Source: Pseudomonas sp. GV071
GTDB taxonomy: Bacteria > Pseudomonadota > Gammaproteobacteria > Pseudomonadales > Pseudomonadaceae
NCBI RefSeq assembly: GCF_003050835.1
Contig: NZ_QAOJ01000001.1
Coordinates: 806,001 to 870,000, forward strand
Length of the DNA stretch: 64,000 nt
Reading direction: 5' to 3'
The notes below the pieces were generated by a model, which saw only the letters and a list, made by a program, of their open reading frames with translations, did not search any database and had not been told where the DNA came from. Shown here one piece after another: positions 51,006 through 59,605 of the stretch (the stretch's first letter is position 1; every line of letters starts with the position of its first letter). The translations under genes and the position numbers were made by a program.

Positions 51006-51929
51006 ATGCAACTGCGCGATTTGGATCTGAATCTTTTACTGGTTTTTAACCAACTGCTGATCGACCGCCGTGTATCGACGGCTGCCGACAATCTTGGCCT
51101 TACTCAACCCGCCACCAGCAATGCGCTGAAACGTCTGCGCAAAGCCTTGAATGACGAATTGTTCGTGCGTACCCATCAAGGTATGGAGCCGACGCCGTAT
51201 GCCCTGCAGCTAGCCGACTCGGTCGCCCTGGCCATTGAGACGTTGCGCGAAGCCTTCAAACACGAAGAGCAGTTCGAGCCACTCTCAGCCAAACGCACCT
51301 TTACCCTGGCCATGACCGATATCGGCGAGATGTATTTCATGCCGAAGTTGATGAATGCCCTCGCCCGCCTCGCGCCCCATTGCCTGGTGAGTACGGTGCG
51401 TAGCAGCACGGAGACGTTGGCGGAAAAGCTACAGAGCGGCGCAGTGGACGTAGCGGTCGGCCTGCTGCCCAACCTGCAAGCGGGTTTTTTTCAACGCCGT
51501 CTGTTTCACCACCACTATGTGTGCCTGTGCCGGCGTAATCACCCTGCGACCAAGCGGCCTTTCACCCTAGAGGCTTTTTCAAGCTACGAACATGTCCGTG
51601 TCGTTGCTGCCAATACCGGGCACGGCGAAGCCGACGCGTTTATTCAACGCTCCGGCGCCCAGCGCAATATCCGCCTGGAAGTACCGCATTTCGTGGCCGT
51701 GGGTCATATCCTGCAGCAGACCAACCTGATCGCCACCGTCCCCGAACGTTTTGCCTCTAGCTGCGCAAAACCCTTCGACCTGGTGCAACTGCCACCGCCT
51801 ATGCCGCTGCCTGAAATAGCCATCAATCTGTTCTGGCACGCCAAGTTCAACAAAGACCCGGCCAATCGCTGGATACGGCAATTGATGTTCGACCTGTTCT
51901 CAGAATCGAGCGCTCAAACACCTCAGTAA
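51006..51929 (+). CDS. nahR: LysR-type regulator NahR (salicylate-responsive)
   Basis: 307 residues. MQLRDLDLNLLLVFNQLLID with VSTAADNLGLTQPATSNALKRLR is the NahR/NodD-subgroup DNA-binding domain. NahR activates salicylate-degradation genes when salicylate binds. Here it is upstream of and in the same direction as salicylate hydroxylase, whereas in naphthalene plasmids nahR is divergent from nahG. Confidence 0.88.
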   Translation: MQLRDLDLNLLLVFNQLLIDRRVSTAADNLGLTQPATSNALKRLRKALNDELFVRTHQGMEPTPYALQLADSVALAIETLREAFKHEEQFEPLSAKRTFTLAMTDIGEMYFMPKLMNALARLAPHCLVSTVRSSTETLAEKLQSGAVDVAVGLLPNLQAGFFQRRLFHHHYVCLCRRNHPATKRPFTLEAFSSYEHVRVVAANTGHGEADAFIQRSGAQRNIRLEVPHFVAVGHILQQTNLIATVPERFASSCAKPFDLVQLPPPMPLPEIAINLFWHAKFNKDPANRWIRQLMFDLFSESSAQTPQ

Positions 51930-52138
51930 AGGTACCGAATCACTCCGCTGCAACGGGCAACCGACATCGCTCGATAGCTCGTTGTAGACAGCCTGCGCAA
52001 TCAGAAACCACCTCCCTTGTGCCCCTACCAATATTCACAACCGACATAGTCAACATGGGCTTTGCGGTATTTACGCGGCCTGCGAACGGGCCAGATATTG
52101 CCGGCACTTTAAAAAAATAAAACCATGAGTACCTTGCT
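51930..52138 (+). promoter_or_regulatory. nahR-nahG intergenic control region
   Basis: 209 bases without a gene. ATTCAC at 52033-52038 is a possible NahR half-site and an AT-rich stretch (TTTAAAAAAATAAAA, near 52109-52123) lies just before the salicylate hydroxylase start. No clear -35/-10 pair could be assigned. Confidence 0.35.
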
Positions 52139-53410
52139 ATGCACCTGTCTTCTTCTGCTTTGCGAATTGGCATTGTCGGTGGCGGTATCGCCGGCGTTGC
52201 ACTGGCTCTAGACCTTTGCCGGCATGCCCACCTCAAGGTTCAGCTCTTCGAAGCTGCCCCGGCGTTCGGTGAAGTAGGTGCCGGTGTTTCTTTCGGCGCC
52301 AATGCGGTTCAAGCCATCAGCGGCTTGGGTATCGGCGAGCCGTATCAGCGGGTAGCCGACCGCACGCCCGAGCCTTGGCAAGATATCTGGTTCGAGTGGC
52401 GCAAAGGTGAGGACGCCAGCTACCTTGGCGCCAGCGTCGCCCAAGGCGTTGGCCAATCTTCGGTACACCGTGCCGACTTCCTCGACGTGCTGGCCAACCA
52501 GTTGCCCGAAGGCATTGCCCAGTTCGGCAAACGGGCCGTTCGCGTCGAACAGAGCGGCGACCAGGCCGAGGTGTTCTTCGCCGACGGCAGCCATTATCAA
52601 TGCGACATTCTGATTGCCGCTGACGGTATCAAATCCTCCATTCGCGACCACGTGCTACAGGGCCTCGGCCAGCCACTGGCAGCGCCTCGTTTCAGCGGCA
52701 CCCTCGCTTACCGCGGCATGATCGACAGCCAGCAATTGCGCGCCGCCTATCGTGAGCGCGGCCTGGATGAACACCTGGTCAACGTGCCACAGATGTACCT
52801 GGGCCTCGACGCCCACATCCTTACCTTCCCGGTCAAACAGGGGCGCCTGATCAACGTGGTTGCCTTCGTTTCCGATCGCAGTCACGGCACACCGGTCTGG
52901 CCGAGCGATGCACCCTGGGTGCGCAATACCTCGCAGGCAGAAATGCTCGACGCGTTTGCCGACTGGGGCGACGCCGCGCGTGTGCTGCTGGAGTCCATCC
53001 CCAACCCAACCCTGTGGGCGCTACACGACCTCGAAGAACTTCCCGGCTACGTGCATGGCCACGTAGCGCTGATTGGCGATGCCGCCCACGCCATGTTGCC
53101 GCACCAGGGCGCTGGCGCCGGCCAAGGTCTTGAAGACGCCTGGTTGCTCGCACGCCTGCTCAGTGACCGACAAGTGCTTAGCGCTTCGCCTGCCGCCGTG
53201 CTCAACGCCTATGACGCTATCCGCCGCCCCCGTGCCTGCCGCGTGCAACGCACCTCCTGGGAAGCCGGGGAACTCTACGAACTGCGTGACCCCATGGTCG
53301 CTGACAACGAACCGCTGCTGGGTCAAACCCTGGCTTCGCGCTTCGACTGGCTGTGGAACCACGACATGCACGCCGACCTCAAGACTGCCCGCTCGCAACT
53401 GGGCTGGTAA
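52139..53410 (+). CDS. nahG: Salicylate 1-hydroxylase (FAD monooxygenase)
   Basis: 423 residues. FAD-binding GxGxxG in IGIVGGGIAGVALALDL, the DG motif in LIAADGIKSSIRDHV, and the GD motif in VALIGDAAHAMLPHQGAG. NADH-dependent decarboxylative hydroxylation of salicylate to catechol. It is followed by a catechol dioxygenase gene, which completes the logic. Substrate call is supported by the nahR neighbour and by salicylaldehyde dehydrogenase downstream. Confidence 0.9.
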   Translation: MHLSSSALRIGIVGGGIAGVALALDLCRHAHLKVQLFEAAPAFGEVGAGVSFGANAVQAISGLGIGEPYQRVADRTPEPWQDIWFEWRKGEDASYLGASVAQGVGQSSVHRADFLDVLANQLPEGIAQFGKRAVRVEQSGDQAEVFFADGSHYQCDILIAADGIKSSIRDHVLQGLGQPLAAPRFSGTLAYRGMIDSQQLRAAYRERGLDEHLVNVPQMYLGLDAHILTFPVKQGRLINVVAFVSDRSHGTPVWPSDAPWVRNTSQAEMLDAFADWGDAARVLLESIPNPTLWALHDLEELPGYVHGHVALIGDAAHAMLPHQGAGAGQGLEDAWLLARLLSDRQVLSASPAAVLNAYDAIRRPRACRVQRTSWEAGELYELRDPMVADNEPLLGQTLASRFDWLWNHDMHADLKTARSQLGW

Positions 53411-53501
53411 CTGCCCTGCCCGTTTTATTCGCACTGCTACAGCAGGGCTGCCGTGTCCCTGCCTTTTAACCACTACAGACAAAAACAAAAGGTGCTTTGC
53501 C

Positions 53502-54437
53502 ATGACCATTCGTATCAGCCAACAACCTGAAATCCAGCGGTTCTTTCGCGAGGCCGCTGGCCTGGAAAATACCGGTGGCTCCGACCGCAGCAAAGCCATC
53601 ATGCTGCGCATCCTGCAGGAAACTGCGCGCATCATCGAAGACCTTCAGATCACCGACGATGAGTTCTGGGCCGGCGTCAGCTACCTGAATCGCCTGGGCG
53701 CCAGTAACGAAGCCGGCCTGTTGGTCGCCGGTCTTGGCATCGAGCATTTCATTGATCTACTGGCGGATGCCCGTGACGAGGCGGCCGGTATTTCTGGTGG
53801 CACACCACGTACCATCGAAGGTCCGCTGTACGTGGCTGGCGCCCCGCTCTCCCAGGGCGAAGCGCGGATGGATGACGGCAGTGAAGATGGCGTAGCCACG
53901 GTGATGTTTCTCGATGGCCGCGTGGTCGATCTGCACGGCAAGCCCATTGCAGGCGCCATCGTCGACCTCTGGCAAGCCGACACCAAGGGCAACTACTCCT
54001 ACTTCGACAAGAGCCAATCGGATTACAACCTGCGCCGGCGCATTGTCACCGATGCAGATGGCCGCTACCGCGCACGCAGCATCGTGCCGTCCGGCTACGG
54101 CTGTGATCCGGCCGGTCCGACCCAGGCGTGCCTGAACCAACTCGGACGCCATGGTCAGCGCCCATCGCACGTGCACTTCTTTATCTCCGCTCCAGGTTTC
54201 GAACACCTGACCACGCAGATCAACCTCTCCAACGACGACCACCTGTGGGACGACTTCGCCTACGCCACCCGCGACGGTCTGATCGGCGAAGTGCGCTTTG
54301 TCGAGGACAGCGCCCAGAGCGCCAAACGCAATGTCGACGGCCGTTTTGCTGAGATGACGTTCGACTTCCAACTGCGCCCCGCGCACAGCGAGCAAGCCAC
54401 TCAGCGCAGCCAGCGCCCTCGCGCGCTGCAGGCATAA
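53502..54437 (+). CDS. catA: Catechol 1,2-dioxygenase (second copy)
   Basis: 311 residues from ATG 53502, identical in length to the copy at 47307-48242. Ligand motifs GNYSYFDKS, PSGYGCD and RPSHVHFF are intact. Placed directly after salicylate hydroxylase, it removes catechol as it is formed, probably under NahR rather than CatR control. The two copies are most alike in the catalytic half and differ most at the N-terminal dimer helices. Confidence 0.94.
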   Translation: MTIRISQQPEIQRFFREAAGLENTGGSDRSKAIMLRILQETARIIEDLQITDDEFWAGVSYLNRLGASNEAGLLVAGLGIEHFIDLLADARDEAAGISGGTPRTIEGPLYVAGAPLSQGEARMDDGSEDGVATVMFLDGRVVDLHGKPIAGAIVDLWQADTKGNYSYFDKSQSDYNLRRRIVTDADGRYRARSIVPSGYGCDPAGPTQACLNQLGRHGQRPSHVHFFISAPGFEHLTTQINLSNDDHLWDDFAYATRDGLIGEVRFVEDSAQSAKRNVDGRFAEMTFDFQLRPAHSEQATQRSQRPRALQA

Positions 54438-54486
54438 CGCCGCCCCCCCTTTCAACGTTCAAGAGTCCATTACCTGAGGAACAACA

Positions 54487-55629
54487 ATGTCCCAGCCCAA
54501 TGCTCAACCGCTGCAGATCAAAGTCGCTGTTCTCCGTGAAGCCGGCGCCGCACTGCAGATTGAAAACGCCACCTTAGGCGCTCCTGCCCCCAACGAAGTT
54601 CGTGTGCGCGTCGTGGCCACCGGTGTGTGCCACACCGATATGGTGGTGCGTGATCAACTGTTCCCCACGCCGCTACCGATCATCCTCGGCCACGAGGGCT
54701 CCGGCGTAATCGAGGCCGTCGGTTCGGCGGTGACCACAGTCGCACCGGGCGACCACGTAGTGATGACCTACATGTCGTGCGGACTGTGCCTGCCCTGCGA
54801 AACTGGGCATCCGGCCCACTGTTCCCACATGCATCCGCTGAATTTCGGCGGCGGTCGAATTGACGGCAGTACATCGAGTTGCAGCTGTGGCGACGAACAT
54901 CCGATTCATGATCACTTTTTCGGGCAGTCGTCGTTTTCCACCTACGCCATGGCCAACGAACGCAATGTGGTGAAGGTATCGAAAGACGCTCCGCTGGAGT
55001 TGCTCGGCCCATTGGGTTGCGGCATTCAGACGGGTGCTGGCTCGGTGCTGAACGCCCTCAAGGTTGAGGCCGGCTCGAGCTTCGTCGCCTTTGGTGCCGG
55101 CGCAGTGGGCCTGGCCGCAGTGATGGCTGCGCGGGTCGCAGGCGCTACCACCATTATCGCCGTGGACGTCACGCCTAGCCGTTTGGAGCTAGCGCTCAAA
55201 CTCGGCGCCACTCACGTCATTAACAGCCGCGAAGAAGATCCGGTGCAGCGCGTTCTCGCTATTACGGGTGGAGGTGCCAACTACAGCCTCGAATGCTCCG
55301 GGCGTGCCGAAGTGCTGCGTCAGGCGATCGACTCCATCACCATCCTTGGCACCTGCGGCATCGTCGGCGCAACCAAGATGGGCACCGAAGTGTCGTTCAA
55401 CATCAACGACGTGATGATTCCGGGCAAACGCATCATGGGCATCGTCCAGGGCGACGTCGTGGCCAACGCGTTTATTCCCAAGCTCGTCGACCTCTACCTG
55501 CAGGGTCGCTTCCCCTTCGACAAGCTCTGCCATTTCTATCAGTTCGACGAAATCAATCAGGCCATGGCCGATAGCGAAAGCGGCATCACGATCAAGCCGA
55601 TCCTGCGTATGCCTGCGACTCAAGCCTGA
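54487..55629 (+). CDS. Zinc-dependent aryl-alcohol-type dehydrogenase
   Basis: 380 residues, MDR superfamily. Catalytic zinc Cys in ATGVCHTDMV, structural zinc cysteines in SCGLCLPCETGHPAHC, coenzyme motif FGAGAVGLAAVM. Resembles XylB/AreB-like benzyl alcohol dehydrogenases that turn benzylic alcohols into aldehydes. Placed before salicylaldehyde dehydrogenase, it suggests salicyl alcohol (2-hydroxybenzyl alcohol) as entry compound. TGAGGA lies before ATG 54487. Confidence 0.88.
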   Translation: MSQPNAQPLQIKVAVLREAGAALQIENATLGAPAPNEVRVRVVATGVCHTDMVVRDQLFPTPLPIILGHEGSGVIEAVGSAVTTVAPGDHVVMTYMSCGLCLPCETGHPAHCSHMHPLNFGGGRIDGSTSSCSCGDEHPIHDHFFGQSSFSTYAMANERNVVKVSKDAPLELLGPLGCGIQTGAGSVLNALKVEAGSSFVAFGAGAVGLAAVMAARVAGATTIIAVDVTPSRLELALKLGATHVINSREEDPVQRVLAITGGGANYSLECSGRAEVLRQAIDSITILGTCGIVGATKMGTEVSFNINDVMIPGKRIMGIVQGDVVANAFIPKLVDLYLQGRFPFDKLCHFYQFDEINQAMADSESGITIKPILRMPATQA

Positions 55630-55657
55630 GCACCCGTTTCCACACGAGGAACCTTTG

Positions 55658-57109
55658 ATGACCGTTCAAATCACCATCGACAATCGCAAGCGTGATGCTT
55701 CCGATGGCAAAACCTTTCACCGCATTGACCCCGTCAGCGGCAAGGCCGTTAGCGTGGGCGCGGCGTGCACCGTAGAAGATGCGCTGCAAGCCGCTGAGTC
55801 GTCGGCACAGGCGTTTCGCACCTGGTCGTTGACCGGCCCGACCGAGCGCCGGCGTATTCTGCTGGCCGCCGCTGACGTGCTCGAGTCAAAAATGGCGGAG
55901 TTCTGCAGCGTAATGGCCGAAGAAATCGGCGCTTCGCAGCTGTGGGCGCAATTCAACGTCGGCGCCTCCGCTGGTCTGCTGCGTGAGGCAGCGGCCATGA
56001 CCACGCAGATCAAGGGTGAAACCATCCCGACTGACAAGCCGGGCGCGCTCTCGATGACCTTGCGCCAACCGGTCGGTACCGTGCTCAGTATCGTGCCGTG
56101 GAACGGCCCAGTGATTCTTGGCGCCCGTGCGATTGCCTACCCATTGGCCTGCGGCAATACCGTGATTTTCAAAGGCTCGGAAAACAGCCCGCGTACCCAC
56201 GCCCTGTTGGCCGAAGCCTTCTATGAAGCCGGTCTGCCGCCTGGTGTGTTGAACTTCCTGATCAGCGCGCCGGCCGATGCCGCGGCCGTGACCGAAGCGC
56301 TGGTAGCCCATGACAGCGTGCGCCGGGTCAACTTTACCGGCTCCACCAAGGTCGGGCGGATGATCGCGCAGACCTGTGCCAGCCACCTCAAACGTTGCCT
56401 GCTGGAACTTGGCGGCAAGGCACCCTTTATCGTGCTGGACGATGCCGATATCGACGGCGCTGTGAATGCGGCTGTATTCGGCGCGTTTCTCTATCAGGGG
56501 CAGATCTGCATGTCGACCGAGCGCTTTGTGGTCGATGAGCGTGTGGCGGATGACTTTGTAGCCCGATTCGCCAAGCGTGTGGCGGCGTTGGAAACCAACC
56601 TACCGAGCGAATCGCCCGCCTGCGTGATCGGCCCAATGATCGGGCAAGGCTCGGTGCAGCGGATTAACCAACTGCTCGACGATGCCATGGGTAAAGGCGC
56701 CAAGGTTGTGGCTGGCGGGTTGGCCGAGAGCGCACTGATGGCGCCCACTCTTGTCGATCGCGTGACGCGCAGCATGGCTATTTACGACGAAGAAACCTTT
56801 GGCCCGGTGACCACCATCGTGCGCGTGAAAGGTGCCGAAGAAGCGCTGGCGGTGGCCAATGACACGGCCTATGGCCTGTCGTCGTCGATCTTCAGCGCAG
56901 ACGTCACCAAGGCGCTGCAACTGGCTGCGCGCCTGGACGCTGGCTGCGTGCATATCAATGGCGCGACCGTGCAAAACGAGCCTCAGGCGCCCTACGGCGG
57001 CATGAAGAAAAGTGGCTACGGCCGCTTTGACGGCAGTGCTGTGATCGAGGAGTTCACCGAGGTCAAGTGGGTCACGGTAGAGCCTTCCAACCAGCCTTAC
57101 CCGTTCTAA
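55658..57109 (+). CDS. nahF: Salicylaldehyde dehydrogenase
   Basis: 483 residues from ATG 55658. Aldehyde dehydrogenase fold with NAD-site NFTGSTKVG, general base Glu in LLELGGKAPF and nucleophile Cys in YQGQICMSTE. The stretches GASQLWAQFNVGASAGLLRE, TTQIKGETIPTDKPGALSMT and VHINGATVQNEPQAPYGG strongly recall NahF/DoxF. Oxidises salicylaldehyde to salicylate for nahG. Overall length matches NahF. Confidence 0.88.
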   Translation: MTVQITIDNRKRDASDGKTFHRIDPVSGKAVSVGAACTVEDALQAAESSAQAFRTWSLTGPTERRRILLAAADVLESKMAEFCSVMAEEIGASQLWAQFNVGASAGLLREAAAMTTQIKGETIPTDKPGALSMTLRQPVGTVLSIVPWNGPVILGARAIAYPLACGNTVIFKGSENSPRTHALLAEAFYEAGLPPGVLNFLISAPADAAAVTEALVAHDSVRRVNFTGSTKVGRMIAQTCASHLKRCLLELGGKAPFIVLDDADIDGAVNAAVFGAFLYQGQICMSTERFVVDERVADDFVARFAKRVAALETNLPSESPACVIGPMIGQGSVQRINQLLDDAMGKGAKVVAGGLAESALMAPTLVDRVTRSMAIYDEETFGPVTTIVRVKGAEEALAVANDTAYGLSSSIFSADVTKALQLAARLDAGCVHINGATVQNEPQAPYGGMKKSGYGRFDGSAVIEEFTEVKWVTVEPSNQPYPF

Positions 57110-57115
57110 AGCAGC

Positions 57116-57146
57116 GAGCCCGTTCGGAGTTTTGCCGACCGGGCTC
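57116..57146 (+). terminator. Hairpin after salicylaldehyde dehydrogenase
   Basis: Twelve-base arms (57116-57127 and 57135-57146) with one mismatch and loop AGTTTTG, core GAGCCCG/CGGGCTC. No T-run follows; probably a partial terminator or transcript stabiliser between the enzyme genes and the outer-membrane protein gene. Confidence 0.55.
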
Positions 57147-57223
57147 ACACCTGCGTGCTCCCGTGCGCCGGTTAAGCGCCGGCGATTTACAACGTCACCA
57201 ACTACAACAACAACGTGGTGTCT

Positions 57224-58144
57224 ATGAACATTCGTCCTTCTGTAATGCGTGCTCCGTACTCCCCCCTGTTTCGCCTGCTCGCAGGCTCCGTTGCCGTTCT
57301 CGTGCTGCCTGTAGCCCAGGCCACCGAAGGCGGCGGCTCTTCGTACCCGATGGGTGCGGAAAACTACATGACCGGCGCCATGCCACCGCCCGGCTTCTAT
57401 GCCCAGGTGTTCGCCGAGCGTTACAGCGCTGACAACCTGCGTGACAACAGCGGCCACGATGCCGTCGCGCACTTCGACCTGGACGCTGCCGTGGTCGCGC
57501 CACGGTTGATTTGGGTAACCGAGCAAAAGGTGTTGGACGGCGACTTGGCCTTTCACCTCAATGTGCCCTTGGTGGATTTGAAGGTTGAAGTAAACGACCA
57601 GCATCAACGCCGCAAAGGCATGGGCGACATCATTTTTGGCCCAGCCCTTGGCTACCACTACAGCGACAAACTGCACGCTATTTACGCCGTGGACATTTTC
57701 GCCCCCACCGGGCGCTATGACCGCGACGACCTGGCCAATATCGGCCGCAATTACTGGGCGGTGCAGCCGATTGTGGCGCTGTCCTATGTCGACCCGGACG
57801 GCCTTAACCTGGACGTGAAGCTGATGTACGACTTCAACGCCCGCAACCCGGATACCGACTACCGCTCAGGTCAGGAAGCCCATGCCGACTACTCAGCGGG
57901 CTGGGGATTTGGTAACGGCTGGGTCGTTGGGGTTGGCGGCTATATCTACCGCCAGGTCACCGATGACAACCAGAACGGCGACACCGTGGACGACAACAAA
58001 GGCCGCGCCTTCGCCATCGGCCCGTCGATCAAGTACAGCGACAACAGCGGCTGGTTTGTCACTGCCAAGTGGCAGCAAGAGCAAGCCGTACGCAATCGTG
58101 CTGAAGGGGACGCGTACTGGCTGAAGCTGACCGTTCCGCTGTAA
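57224..58144 (+). CDS. Outer-membrane protein of the SphA/phenol meta-pathway family
   Basis: 306 residues from ATG 57224 (GTG 57215 and ATG 57245 are alternatives; no strong ribosome site for any). Signal peptide ends near VAQATEGGG. The mature protein has GSSYPMGAENYMTGAMPPPGFYAQVF and alternating beta strands to a C-terminal LTVPL, as in the transporter-like barrels found in aromatic degradation clusters. Likely uptake of the aromatic substrate across the outer membrane. Confidence 0.8.
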   Translation: MNIRPSVMRAPYSPLFRLLAGSVAVLVLPVAQATEGGGSSYPMGAENYMTGAMPPPGFYAQVFAERYSADNLRDNSGHDAVAHFDLDAAVVAPRLIWVTEQKVLDGDLAFHLNVPLVDLKVEVNDQHQRRKGMGDIIFGPALGYHYSDKLHAIYAVDIFAPTGRYDRDDLANIGRNYWAVQPIVALSYVDPDGLNLDVKLMYDFNARNPDTDYRSGQEAHADYSAGWGFGNGWVVGVGGYIYRQVTDDNQNGDTVDDNKGRAFAIGPSIKYSDNSGWFVTAKWQQEQAVRNRAEGDAYWLKLTVPL

Positions 58145-58217
58145 AGATGCCCGGGGGCAGGGTTCGGCGACGGCCCCTACCCCATTCGGTGATTGACGAC
58201 AAATTAGCTACATACCG

Positions 58218-58261
58218 GCGATTTTCAGCGTGTTTATCGCCTTCTGGATCTCTCCTATTCT
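58218..58261 (+). promoter_or_regulatory. Promoter P2 before the tautomerase gene, twin of P1
   Basis: Box GCGATTTTCAGCGTG with TTTATC (-35, 58233-58238), 17-base spacer and TATTCT (-10, 58256-58261). Shares box, -35 and spacing with P1 at 50788-50831. GCGAT and ATCGC are inverted arms. Start of transcription would be near 58268, 60 bases before the tautomerase ATG. Confidence 0.65.
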
Positions 58262-58327
58262 TTCGTCACTGCCCAGCCGCATCACGCGGCAGAGCACGCG
58301 CTACCCACTTGAATAGAGGATTACTCC

Positions 58328-58525
58328 ATGCCTGTTGTACGAGTCAGTTGGTTCGAAGGGAAAGACCACGCTGCGAAAGAAGCCGTCGCTGCTGAAATCA
58401 CCCAAAGCATCGTGAAGAACACCGGTACCGACGCCAGCTACATCTACGTCATTTTCGAAGATGTAGCCCCATCGGATTGGGCCGGTGCCGGCAAGCTGTA
58501 CGGCGAAGACCCGAAGAAGACCTAA
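58328..58525 (+). CDS. Tautomerase-superfamily protein (4-OT-like)
   Basis: 65 residues with the catalytic Pro directly after the initiator Met (PVVRVSWFEGKDHAAKEAVA). Compared with 4-oxalocrotonate tautomerase, Arg11 is Lys, Arg39 is replaced (YIYVIFED) and Phe50 is Trp (SDWAGAG). So it is probably not a true 4-OT, and the ortho-cleavage route encoded here does not need one. Its own promoter P2 matches that of nahR, linking it to the salicylate genes. Confidence 0.85.
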   Translation: MPVVRVSWFEGKDHAAKEAVAAEITQSIVKNTGTDASYIYVIFEDVAPSDWAGAGKLYGEDPKKT

Positions 58526-58555
58526 GCGGTAATCGCCAGTGGGCTGTCGGAAGCG

Positions 58556-59503
58556 TTATTTCTTCTTGGCAGCCCGGGCTTTGCTCTTTGGTGTCGGATA
58601 GCCCGACTCCCAGTCGACCTGTTCAAACTGCTCGACCAGAAAATTGATAAACGCCCGTACCTTCGATGCCAGGTGTTTACGGGTTGGATACACCGCGTAT
58701 ATCCCCAGCTCAACCGAGCGATACGCCGGTAGCAACTCCACCAAATCCCCCCGCCGAATATCTTCGCTGACCATAAAACTTGGCTGCAGCAAAATGCCGC
58801 CTGCGCTCAGCGCAATGGAGCGGCAGGTGTCGCCGTTATTGCAGCGGATAACCGAGCGTGTGAGCACCTTATGCTCGCCATCCGGGCCGGTGAAGCTCCA
58901 CTCGTTGCCGCTGGAAAAGTTGCTGTAGGCAATTACCCGGTGCTCAGTCAGGTCCTGCGGCACGGTCACTGGCGCGTGGGTGTTGATATAGCTCGGCGAG
59001 GCACACAGGCGCATCTGCGTGCTGGCAAAGCGGCGCCCCACCAGTGAAGAACTTTCCATCCGCGCAATACGCACCGCGACGTCATAGCCCTCCTCCACCA
59101 AATCCACTTGCCGATCATTCAGACTGATATCCAGCTCGATCTTCGGGTGCTGATTCAAAAAGGCCGCCCACAGCGGTGCCAGGTGCAACACGCCAAAACT
59201 GACGGGGGCGTTCACTCGCAGCACACCGGAAGGTTCGTGATTGCCAGAGGAAACTGCGCTTTCCGCCTCCCCCATCAAGGCCAGTACTTCCCTAGCCTGT
59301 TGGTAGAAAACCCGTCCCTCTTCCGTCAACGACAAGCGCCGCGTGGTGCGCTGCAACAGGCGCACGCCCAAGCGTTCCTCCAGGGCGTTTACGTGCCTGG
59401 AAACAGCGGCTTTGGACATTTCCAGCGCATCGACTGCGCCGATAAAACTGCCCTTGTCGACCACTGCGCAAAACACCTGCATCTCCAACGCACGATCCAT
59501 CAT
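58556..59503 (-). CDS. LysR-family regulator
   Basis: 315 residues. DNA-binding helix MQVFCAVVDKGSFIGAVDAL followed by SKAAVSRHVNALEERLGVRL, with TTRRLSLTEEG, typical of the YafC/DsdC-like subgroup that often controls a divergent redox or efflux gene. C terminus is basic (KSKARAAKKK). It diverges from the F420-type oxidoreductase gene by 102 bases, its likely target. Confidence 0.9.
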   Translation of the reverse strand: MMDRALEMQVFCAVVDKGSFIGAVDALEMSKAAVSRHVNALEERLGVRLLQRTTRRLSLTEEGRVFYQQAREVLALMGEAESAVSSGNHEPSGVLRVNAPVSFGVLHLAPLWAAFLNQHPKIELDISLNDRQVDLVEEGYDVAVRIARMESSSLVGRRFASTQMRLCASPSYINTHAPVTVPQDLTEHRVIAYSNFSSGNEWSFTGPDGEHKVLTRSVIRCNNGDTCRSIALSAGGILLQPSFMVSEDIRRGDLVELLPAYRSVELGIYAVYPTRKHLASKVRAFINFLVEQFEQVDWESGYPTPKSKARAAKKK

Positions 59504-59605
59504 TGCCTCACTTATCGGAACTATAAGTCACATTAAAGCAGCTTTATCTCGTAAATCGAATCTTTAAACTGGGCCCCATCAAACACACACCACGAGGCAC
59601 AAGAC

